From the NCBI GenBank assembly GCA_021234155.1, contig JAJEKV010000137.1:62001-126000 (forward strand): a stretch of 64,000 nt of DNA, in the 5' to 3' direction. The position numbers were made by a program, and so were the translations under genes. Of this stretch, positions 32,880-42,802 are shown one piece after another (the first letter of the stretch is position 1; each line of letters begins with the position of its first letter). Below the pieces are notes generated by a model. The model searched no databases, was not told the origin of the DNA, and saw nothing but the letters and a program-made list of their open reading frames with translations. Source of the stretch: Isoetes taiwanensis (Eukaryota; Streptophyta; Lycopodiopsida; Isoetales; Isoetaceae).

Positions 32880-34500
32880 TGTGACGTTCCACGTATTTAT
32901 ACGGGACACGTACAAATACACACACACGCCACCATGGGGGTATGGGAACTTAATTGTAACCTAGGGGGGTTACTCTAAAACGGATTAAATTAGCTATGCT
33001 AATTTAACACATTAAAGATAATAACCTATAACTTAGGAAATTAAGATTAAATAGGATTAATTAGGCTAATTACTGTTTGGGAAGGCGCCACCTGCCCCAA
33101 TCGATTGGGCAGCATGGGGGTTTCCAAGTTAGGTTGTCAACCTGACCCCTATCCCTGTGTTGACTCTCTCAATTCGGCCAAAGAAGGAGCAGGAGCTGAG
33201 CGCCATCATACCCATCAGAGAGCCACCATACCAAGTCGACCCTGTGAAGCAAAAGCTGAACCCTCAACTCCCAAAGAGATGGAGGCACCCCATGGTAACG
33301 AGTCCAGCCAGAATTCAGGTAGGTGGCTAGGATAGCCGTGAATTCTAGATAACGCCCCTATTGGGCCTTGGTTGTGTTCGTTTCTCTGTTCTCTTTGTGT
33401 TTCAATCATAGAAACTAACCCTTGTTTGTACAAGTAAGTTCTCTTTATATTCGATTCTGGTTCTTACTCTGAAAGGATGGATTGTTAGTTCTTTGTTTAA
33501 TCTTACTCTGAAATGGGGGATTACGGGGTAGAGACCTCCAACCGTGTATTGTAGTATGCTCCTAGATAGCACCCTCTAGAGTCCCATTAATTGCGGCTGC
33601 GTGCACAAGAGCCCACCGGGTCCTAGATGCTATGGTCCGGCTTAGCACCGCATAAAGGAACACAAAGTGAAGTGGGGTGGGGTCCTGCACGAACATACAA
33701 GGCTCCCAGGACTCCTTGCATGGGCTAGGCCTGATGGCCGGCCACGTGGGGGCCGGGTATGGGTCCGACACTCCCCGGGTGTAGAGGTGTGACCCGTATG
33801 AGGCACCTTGCACTTTGAGTAGATTTAGGGTGAGTAAGTCTGCACGGATGGATGGGGGGTCGATGCGGCGTCGTATTCTCTAGCTCACCCATGGAACCAC
33901 TGTGATTCTCGAAGGGGACGCTTCCCGACCTGCCTCATCGGACCAAAGGCCATGAACTCTCGAGTAGGCTCGGAGGGTGATACCTGAGCTTATGCGTCTC
34001 CCAAGGCTATAGCAAAGCCATAGCATGAATTGACCCATCCGCAAAGTGTGCACAGGGGGGGGGGATGGAGTGGACAACCCTAGCCGATGTTCTATGCCAT
34101 AACGCCATGCCAAGACTTCGGTCCGATGATCTCTTGAGGCCCAGCCGACGGTCGATCCTCATTGGAGTCTGAGCCGGGGTAGAACCTGGGGTTTGGGCGT
34201 TTTCTTAGGTTTAGATGCATATTCTATGCCGTTGGTATTTGGATGGATGCGCCACCCTTCGTGGTGGTTATTTATGTATATTTGTGCTGTGTGCTAACCC
34301 TTGTACTCATGCTTCCGCGACGTAGGAGTCCCATTGAAGGCGTGGGCCGAATGACCCCTTCGTGTCCTTCTTTCGGGCATCATTTCATAGATGACCCGAA
34401 ACAGACGGAGAGCCCTGCTCATGGTGAGATGATCGCCATGGGAGGGGAAAGTCCCCGTATGTATACGACCGAGGGTCGTATATATTCTGGGAGCGTCACA
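32880..34500 (+). repeat. 3' LTR of copy B
   Basis: It starts TGTGACGTTCCACG and ends GGGAGCGTCACA, 1,621 bp. It matches the 5' LTR closely, with base changes and small indels, many at GC-rich words. The match supports copy B being younger than the LINE it sits in. Confidence 0.94.
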
Positions 34501-34505
34501 CTAGA
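34501..34505. other. Target-site duplication CTAGA, right
   Basis: Exact repeat of 14145-14149, directly after the 3' LTR. Confidence 0.95.
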
Positions 34506-35070
34506 AGAGGGCGCATCACCATCAAGTGATCCCTTCCCAAGCACAGGGGAAGAGGGCATCACAGATCCAGTTTCCAAAGGGGGCATGCTTGATGGAATCA
34601 AGACCGGAGTCTCCAAAACACAATCTACTTGGGTCTCAGAATTATATTGAGAGGAAGAGCAATCTACATAGCTCTCAACCGAAGGGGATTCCAAGAGCTC
34701 CCTCATCTCTGCCACCAATTGCATGCCACTTCCTACAGCCCGCGCCTCTTCATGCATGCCGAGACCCGCGCCCTTCCCCTTTACTGGAGGATTCTTTCTC
34801 CTCGCCATCTCCCTTGGCTTCAGCCCCAAGCCATGAGGCTCAATCGATCCCCCATCAGCCTGTTTGGCAGGAGCCATGACATCCGAACCAGTCCGGAAAT
34901 CAGCTGTTTGCGGCAAGAAACCACATGCAAAACAGCTGATGCTATACACCTCCGAAAAGAGCTCGGAACAAGCTTTCCAACGAGCCCAAGCATGCCGAAA
35001 TCTGACACCAGATAAGAGAGATATCGCCGATCAAAGTTTCGCCGTCAGAACCCTAGCTGCAGGCGCCCCA
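34506..35070 (-). pseudogene. LINE 1 5' end and N-terminal part of ORF1
   Basis: On the reverse strand the frame at 34949-34506 holds MARRKNPPVKGKGAGLGMHE, then SGMQLVAEMRELLESPSVES and a Ser/Pro/Glu-rich stretch. It runs into the CTAGA site and continues at 14149 (VADVPPGVPLDTSQDARAAA). The 5' end of the LINE is near 35070, where the sequence turns into unrelated AT-rich DNA. The exact edge is uncertain. Confidence 0.7.
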
Positions 35071-37438
35071 TAATGTTGTTTGTCCTCTTCTTTTTGAAGA
35101 TCTTAAATCTGAAATCGTTAGTCTACACAAACTAGACATTTGTTGCATAAATGCTTCTTAGTATTTCGCTTTCAGCATGATATCAAATTCATAAGTTTAT
35201 TCTTTCTCATTGACTTAGATCTGCATCAGAATATGTTGGATTTGTTACATGTAGACATTTGTTACATCATTCACATGTATTCTTATGTCTTCAAATCTCT
35301 ATTTCAGTACTTGGCATTTTGGAGCTGAAACATGTGAATAGAAGGACATGCACAATGAGATTGCTACTAAGATAGACTAAAAAGTAGTTTGCATGTGCTT
35401 TCAGTTTCATTCATTGTTTTATTTTTAATTTATTGTCTCATGAGCAACTCATTTAAATCTCAAATCGTTAGTCTGTGAGATGCCTTTGCTATATCTATGT
35501 AATGCCTTTTCTGTTGGCAGAAGTTGGAGTTGCTACAGTTGCTGCAGCTTGACATCCAGTCTACCATCATTTTGAAAGTGATTCAAAGGGATAGCAATAT
35601 CTGATAGAAATTGTGGTAATATCTTTATGCCTCTACTCTTTCTGAAATGTTGGTGGACGTAAATCTTTACCTTCTTTAAAAGAAATTCTTTACAAATAGT
35701 GCCAGTGTATAAGTAAATAGAATGTACCAGCTTGCCTATTGTAAATAATCTAGAAACATTCATTTCAAAAACACATCATTCCATCATAATCCTATTGTCG
35801 TTCCAGAAACACATCATTTGAACCTACTGGTGCTGAGGGTTTGTCTATTGAAAATACTGTACTTTATTGTGTTTTTGCTTAGCATGATGTTTATGTGGTT
35901 CTGCAGGAGATAATGAAGTTGTAATCATGATAACCAAAGAAGCATAGTTGGCTGGTCGCTTGATTGCTCTTGCAAGGTTAGTTGGAATTTTTAGTTTTAC
36001 ATATTGCTTCATTTTCCAAAGCGTCAATGAGGGTTTAGGGTAGAATGTCCAATAGCCTTTCATATTGAGTTAAAGGGTTGTTTCTGTTATGTTCAATATA
36101 GTGTCCAAGTAATGTTGCTTTTAAGATGTCCTCTACTATACATGTGTTCATGCCAGTCCCTGTCTAAACTTGCTCTAATTTATTTTCCTATTTCATGTAG
36201 ATGGTGAAAATCTTGGTGTCATGGTATGCCTTTGATGGCCATGTTGCCGAATGTTTGATTCGAAAGGAGGTGCACATCAGTCGCATCTCCTTTGTTGTCA
36301 AAACCTCGGGGTCGTGGTATGAGTGTCAACCTTGGAGGCCATGTCCAAAGTCCAAAGTGTATTTATGAGTTGGCAAGTGTTGATATTGAGAAGCTTATTC
36401 TCAAGCTTGAAAACTTCTACAAAGAAAGTATTTTTGTGGAAGTGAAGGAGGTCTAACAAGTCATTGATGACATGCTGTTTGCATTAAAAAACGAGGAAGA
36501 TGGTTGGGAGAGTAACATGGATCAAGAGCTTAGAGCATAGTGCGGATTTCTTTTTTGTATGTTTCCATTTTGAAGATGCTGTTGTAGCATTTTTTTTTCT
36601 TTTTCTTCGTATCTCTTTAGAATACTCTTCTATTATACTTAATCAAACTTATGAGGTACATGCCTTATGTACCTCGTTGATGTAATCCAACAATTTGGTC
36701 AATGGATAAAAGAACTTATCTACTTATTGTAGTCCCTTCTATTTTGTTCACTTGAGGTTATCCATTTCTTGTTGTTAAAACATTTAAGGTAGACATTCTT
36801 GTGTTGTTGAGGTAGAGACAAACATTCTCTCCCCCCTTTCATGTCAAATTAATGAGCTTCGCACCCATTTGGACTGCAATGGATACCAAGCTCAATTTAG
36901 TTCTTTGATGTGCTCCTTTATTGGTTTGCATCGCTAATTCTTCCAATTCTTTTTTAGGGTTAGTGGTCACCTATTTAAATACTAGACCAAGAGCCTTTTG
37001 GGTTCCATGGGTCGTGTGATAAGATGTTTATGGCACTCTTTGGTTGTAAGTGTGTTTGAGGTATTTTCCCTATTAGTGGAATTTTTGTCTACTAGTCTCT
37101 AATATTATTCTAGAATTCAGGCTTTGGACTTATGTAAAGTCTAAATGTGTTCATGTAATACTAATTATGTTATTGGCACATATCAAAATATATATCGGGG
37201 TAAATTTGTATGCTTAAGTAGACCGTTGGCCTATATACCCCATTGAGATACATAACCTCATCTTCATGTTTAGGGTATGGTGACATCAAAAACCATGAGT
37301 CCTAGAACTTATAAAGATGGCCATGGAACACATGCTACACCCGAACAATAATCAAGGTCAGCTAGGAAGAGGCGTCTGGCCCGCAAACGTTAATTAACAT
37401 GGAGAGCACAAGCATGTGCAACGAGGGAAGATAGTAAT
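35071..37438. other. AT-rich DNA with no supported gene
   Basis: The reading frames are short. Around 36200-36470 some text looks like decayed coding sequence on the forward strand (for instance YELASVDIEKLILKLENFYK) but I cannot extend or name it. Confidence 0.5.
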
Positions 37439-38179
37439 GTGGATGATCACGCATGCGAGGGAGATGGAATTGCCTATGGAACTATTGCTAGAAACTTGCA
37501 ACAGGAACTGAACGAGTGTATATCAGTCCATGCATCAACAAGTGTGGATATTATGAGTTCGTTGACAAGTGAGATTGTGAATGATGATCGTGTTGAGGGT
37601 CTACCGGCACATGTAACTATGCATAACACTCCTTTGAATCTTGCTCAAACTCCAGATGTTATACGACAAAAACTGTCTTATCAAACTCCTAAAAGATTGG
37701 AGACTATATTGGAGAAAACTAGGCATAAGGTACGAAGACTTGTGGCTAAAACTAGAGCATTAGCAAGAGAATTTGAGAGTGTTAGCTTAATGCCCAGAAG
37801 CACAACAATGGCATCATGCTCGACAGACTAGGGTGAGAATGTGTTCGGTAGAGGTAACATTGCAGCAATGCTTGGCGAGTGTTCTGGACTTGGCAACATA
37901 GTGCAGGCCACCATTCCCATGCAAAGTGAGAATATTGCTGTAGAGGGTGATGCAATGGAAGCGGTATTGCATTTAAATCCTATTGCAAGTGTGCCTCATG
38001 AAGAAGTAAGTAGCATTGGTACATGTCTTAGCATGAGAAGGATGAATCTAAGGCATGTAGAGGCATTCCAGGATGATGATGGTGGGGATATATCTTCCAA
38101 AGCCTGTCTTTACGCATGGACAGTTATATGTAGCATTCTCAAGGGCGCAAAATTGACAAGGAATTCGGGCTGCTATTAA
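37439..38179 (+). pseudogene. Unknown gene relic, two adjoining open frames
   Basis: The first frame (37439-37831) has EGLPAHVTMHNTPLNLAQTP and then a basic helical stretch RLETILEKTRHKVRRLVAKT. A stop separates it from a second frame (37841-38179) with EAVLHLNPIASVPHEEVSSI. The basic helix following a 'TP' segment recalls the coiled region of some plant DNA-transposon or THAP-like proteins, but this is only an impression. A possible further coding piece with a donor-like GTGAGT lies at 38382-38470. Confidence 0.35.
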
Positions 38180-38542
38180 AGACCCACCGTCCATGCCTCA
38201 AGAAGGTGCCAATACAATTTCAAGGTTCACAAGGAACGTGGTTTACACAGATACTTTGTAATGGAGGTAGGTGTCATGTCCGCGACTAATATTCTGACAT
38301 CAATATAGTGCATGTGCATGTGTTTTTTTTCAAGGGTTTTCATGTTTCTTTGACATTTATTGACCTTTTGAATGTGTGCAGATCATAAAGCCCTATACAC
38401 CCTTTGTACCTCGGGAAATTAGAAATCCTAAGCCAAGGGCGATGGTTCACGTACATCATAGGGATGGTGAGTGTAAGATTTGTTAACAATAATAATTGCT
38501 TATAGGTTTCTTAATAGGTTATTTTATCATCTTAAATCATGA

Positions 38543-38751
38543 GTTTATAAATGCATTTATTGATAAGAGATTAATCCAAATAGCCTGGATTGTGGCTTTA
38601 CATAGTTAGTGAAGAGATGTGAATGGCATGTCTTCTTGAATGGACACATTCCACATCATCATGTCCTTTGACATGGATTGATGATGTGTACAAGCACAAT
38701 ATCATTTGTGTTTGTTCAGGGAGATTAATCACTTATTCATTACTGTTAATA
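38543..38751 (-). repeat. 3' LTR of the small LTR element
   Basis: Shares long words with the right repeat, for example AATCCAAATAGCCTGGAT, CCACATCATCATGTCCTTTG and GATGATGTGTACAAGCACAA. Confidence 0.75.
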
Positions 38752-39318
38752 CTCCCCCTTAATCTTCATGAACAAACCTTGAAATAGTCTTCTTCTTGAG
38801 ACTTTGTGGCGGCTTCACATTTTGGAGTCTTCAATGCTCCTTTCTATACTTGCAGCTTCATCAATATAAACACTACCACCAATAATCTGGTCTTCACTAA
38901 TATGGGTGCCATCAAGGGTGGTCTTATTCCTAAATATACAAGTTAGATGCCACTAGGGTTGTGGACTTACCCTTAACTTCGTAAGCTGCAATACTTGAAC
39001 TTATCAAAGTCTTTGGAAGTTTATAAGGTCAAACTTCCAGAATAACTCCAACTACTCTTCTCTTATAGACATAGGTGCCATGTGCTTATGGCTTTCTCTA
39101 ACTTCTCCCCCTTTTGATCTTGAGAACTTCCAACAAGATTTAGGTTGAGAGTACTGGGCCTTGAGTGAATGTCTTTATCTTCAAGGATCTAGAAGAGTTA
39201 ATTCCCCATGGAGTACCACACAGATGTGGCTTTAATATCTTTTAGATGACCACTAATTCGTGGGTTTATGCATCCGATTATTATGGATGTCCTTTATTGC
39301 TTTGCAGAATTGAACAAC

Positions 39319-39741
39319 TTAACTGGAGTTTGATGACTCCGAATACTCTTGAGCACCTGATATGGCTGCTTCTACACGTTGGCAATATTCTTCATCAGTC
39401 GCCGGCAAAAAATCTTCTTCAGAATTGTGAGTGCTTATGCTTGAGCAATCTGTAAGGTGCTCATAATAATGATAAGGGGATCTTTCAAGATTAGAGGAAT
39501 CACCTTCATAAGACTCGATTGCCAGAATAAATGAATCACTTGAAATTTTAATAATAGAAATGGGAGATGCAACACTCGCATTATTTCCAATGGGAATTGA
39601 AGTGTCCTCCTCTGAAGTGATCTCTACGGGACTCTCATAGATCCGGGGACCATTCAAGGAACAAGGTTCTTTTGTATCCCCCCTGGATGGTGTGAAATGT
39701 ACACTGGTTGGTGAAGCTCTTGTTGACGCTTGGAGCAACAA
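39319..39741 (-). pseudogene. Uncharacterised internal ORF of the small LTR element
   Basis: A 140-codon reverse-strand frame is acidic and serine-rich (ESPVEITSEEDTSIPIGN, DSFILAIESYEGDSSNLE). It shows no zinc knuckle or catalytic motif. It may be a gag remnant or chance; it lies centrally in the element. Confidence 0.35.
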
Positions 39742-40648
39742 TATGAGTTTAAGTCCATATTAGGATTATGAGAATTTAATTCACAATCCATTATTTTAAC
39801 TCTTTTTACTAGAAGTATTAAAGAGTTCTGGCATCATGGCAAATAAATTCTGAGAATACTTCACACTGCTCATTTTGGAGGTGAGAGTTTGAATGTTCGT
39901 TGGATCTGGTGTCTTTGGCAGGTTCTTTACCTTTGCGCATTATGATAAGCACCAAGGAAATCTTTGAAAAAATTATCTTGCTAGTTGGGAATGGCAAGAT
40001 GCTCCAAATCAGAATGATTTTCTTCTATAAACTTTGAATCTTTGAGGAGGTGATCAGGCTCATCAAAAAAATCTTGTCAAAGAGAACAGAGAAAGATTGA
40101 ATCGAATTTGGAGCGGTTGCTGTGGCCAAAAAAGATGCATCTGTTGAGGCGCAGGTGCAGCTTATAGGCCACGTGGCAACTTTTTTGTCAAATAATGTGT
40201 TGTCAAAAAGTTTGACGTTATTCCAGTCGGATTTTGTATACAGAATGCTTGAATGCTTTGTAGTTGGATTTGTTGTCTGTATAAAAGGAGAGGAACCATA
40301 TTAGGTGCCCTCCAAAAATAGATTGATAAAGGCTTAATCTACCGCGACTTATTTCTGGTCCAAATCTTCTATTGTCACTGCCGAGGAGTGTATTAGTTTC
40401 CATGCAATTCAATGTCATGGCTGCAGCCTCGGATTTACTGAATGGTGTATAGCTTTGATAGCTTTTGATAATCAAGGTAAGGCATCACCGATTTTGTGAT
40501 TGCTTTATTGCCCTAGAGAAAAAAATTTAAGATTTGAATAAACCTTAATTTCTTCCATATTATTTTGTCCAGGATCGTTTGCTTCCATTGCTTGGATTGA
40601 TTGGGCTGCTTTACAAGGCAGCCTTCACCATCTTTAGCCTTTTAACGA

Positions 40649-40662
40649 GGCTCTGATACCAA
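40649..40662 (-). other. Primer-binding site of the small LTR element
   Basis: Reverse strand TTGGTATCAGAGCC, next to the inner edge of the 5' LTR. Confidence 0.8.
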
Positions 40663-40663
40663 G

Positions 40664-40885
40664 TTATGAAATAGAATTATGCGAAAAATTGTATTGATCA
40701 GAGATTAATCCAAATAGCCTGGATTATGGCTTTACATGGTATGTGAAGAGATGTGAATGGCATCTCTTCATGAATGGACACATTCCACATCATCATGTCC
40801 TTTGACATGGATTGATGATGTGTACAAGCACAATATCGTTTGTGTTTGTTCAGGGAGATTAATAACTTATTCATTTTGTTAATAG
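40664..40885 (-). repeat. 5' LTR of the small LTR element
   Basis: Right-hand copy of the direct repeat, adjoining the primer-binding site. Confidence 0.75.
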
Positions 40886-41874
40886 AAATTTATGAGAAAT
40901 CTTATTATGAATCTCCATGCAGTTCTAGAACCAACGATAGATTCAAGATTAATATATCAATATTTACCATGCTCTGTGAGAAACAATCATCTAAGATTTA
41001 AAGAACTGAATAACATGAAAGACCCAGGAATTGCATTGCGATAGAAAGATGCCATGAGCTATGAGCAGACATTGAATGCTTATCCCAGAGAGTTCTCTTA
41101 AATCTAATGGAATGCAACAAATCCCATGGTTTGCATGGTTGCAACAACACCTACTAAGGTTTTCCAGAGTCTTTCTATGCAATCCCTTTTTTGAGAAGAG
41201 GACCTCGACCCATCTGCCAAAGCATGCAAAGTCATCTCGTTATTCAATAGCTCTGTCTTGATGACATTCTGCAGAATACCAAAGTAAATAGAGGAAGAAT
41301 TAACTAAAAGCTCAATGATATATGTTGCTTACCCTCTGCCATGCACATAGCAAATGAAATTAAGTAGCAAATAGCTATTGTTTCAGTCAGCTCTATTTGT
41401 AAAGAAATTTAAGATGCAAAACCTCAAGAAAAAAGTGGTCTTCTGTGTTGGGATGTAAAATTGGGAGGAGAACATGTAAAACTAGCCGAAATGCCAGAAT
41501 CCGAAACTCTAACAAACCATAAAGATATTTACATCTTGATCTCGACTTTTGTGTTTTTAATAAGGAGGACTGTTTCCGGCATACCTAAGGCTCTGAAAAA
41601 CCCCCTAATTCCTTGCTCCAGTGTCGCCAAAATCCACATACAGAACTGGAGAAGCTCTGCAGAAAACTCCCTAATTCCTTGCTCCAGTGTACGGAGCTGA
41701 AGATGCTCGAAGTGAAATTTCACAAAATTCTTTTAATTTTCATAATTTGGAAATAAGAAATCCAAAGAATCAAATTATGCCGCGTATTTCACACGATATG
41801 ACATACACGTGGATAGTCTAGAATTGCAGGAAATGTTGTAGGGGTTAGGCAAGCCTTGCTAAAAAGCTAGGAAT
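40886..41874. other. Gene-free stretch with a short direct duplication
   Basis: No gene is supported. A phrase CTAATTCCTTGCTCCAGTGT occurs twice (about 41605 and 41671), a small local duplication. Confidence 0.5.
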
Positions 41875-41883
41875 TTCAATTAT

Positions 41884-42688
41884 GGGAAATTTACTAAAAT
41901 AACCTTAATTGTTGACTTAATTCCCAAAAAGCCCTTTATATTTTTGAAATTCCCAAAATGCCCCTAATTCTTAAGTATTTTCCCAAATAGCCCTTTATAT
42001 TTTAAAAATCAGCAAAGAGCACGTTTTTACAATAGACGATAGGGGAAGTGTTTGTTATGATGACAATAATTTGGAAAAAAAAAAATAGAAACCATGGCAT
42101 TATGACAAAAATATGCAACGTAAATGTCAAGTAGGATTTCTGCAACCTAGATGGGGATAAATCTCTGGACGTTGTCGCCGAAAAAGAATAGCAACAACTG
42201 CGTAACCGCAAGGGAATTCTAACATTTGTCAGTTTAAGCATGAACATGTTTTAGACTCAATATTAACCATAACTTATCGTTTTGTACTTTGTACTTCAAA
42301 TATAAATGCATCAGAAGGAAGTACTATGTACCTTCTAGCTCGTCTAGTGACCTTTGTAATATGTCATTGAGCTTATGTAGTAGCTTCTCCACAAGATGCC
42401 CACAAACCTTCTCCTTCGACACGATTCTTGTAAAAGCATTCAGCTAGTTGTCTTCGAATAATTTCTAGCATTGGAATGATAGGCTTATCTCTAGCGTCAA
42501 GAAGTCAAGAAGCCAAGAATTTAAAGCCCTTTAAAGAATGATCATGTGTGTGCTTTTTGGTGATTTGTAAAATGTGCGGGGCTATTGGGAAAATATTTAA
42601 GATTTGAAGGGCATTTTGGGAATTTTAAAAATACGGAGGGCTTTTTGGGAATTAAGTCAACAATTAAGGTTATTTTGGTAAATTTCCC
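41884..42688. mobile_element. 805-bp MULE-type MITE with 9-bp duplication
   Basis: Ends are inverted repeats starting GGGAAATTTACTAAAATAAC. The complementary right end includes GGTTATTTTGGTAAATTTCC. The TIR similarity extends ~75 bp through CTTAATTCCCAAAAAGCCC. TTCAATTAT flanks both sides exactly (41875-41883 and 42689-42697). A 9-bp duplication with long TIRs is the signature of Mutator-like elements. It has no transposase. It ends 115 bases before the transporter start codon. Confidence 0.88.
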
Positions 42689-42802
42689 TTCAATTATTGT
42701 AAGATTAATACCAACTCGAGGCTAACAACATGCCCCTTACCCTGTCTTTGTCGTTAAAAGCTGAAACGGCGGTTCCCAATATTGTTTGCAGTCTTTATCA
42801 AG

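Larger units (their letters stand above)
14150..34500 (+). mobile_element. Ty3/gypsy chromovirus copy B, complete but with nested insertions
   Basis: Boundaries are exact. LTRs begin TGTGACG and end CG(T/C)CAC(A/G), with a 5-bp CTAGA duplication outside. Inside lie the PBS, ORF a, ORF b, ORF c, gag with a zinc knuckle, protease remnant, RT, RNase H, integrase and a chromodomain, then a purine tract. The 20.35-kb length includes a foldback nest (about 3 kb) and a 3,978-bp TIR element, so the original element was about 13 kb. Gag-pol carries several stops and frameshifts, so it is not autonomous now. The chromodomain places it among chromoviruses. Three ORFs upstream of gag are unusual for that group. 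Confidence 0.93.
38543..40885 (-). mobile_element. Small non-autonomous LTR retrotransposon, reverse strand
   Basis: Two direct repeats of about 210-220 bp (38543-38751 and 40664-40885) enclose 1.9 kb. On the reverse strand the right repeat is followed by TTGGTATCAGAGCC (40662-40649), an initiator tRNA-Met primer site. Just before the left repeat comes AAGGGGGAG (about 38754-38762), a purine tract. This fixes the direction. No RT or integrase is seen inside, so it depends on other elements. Target-site duplications are not clear. Confidence 0.75.
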
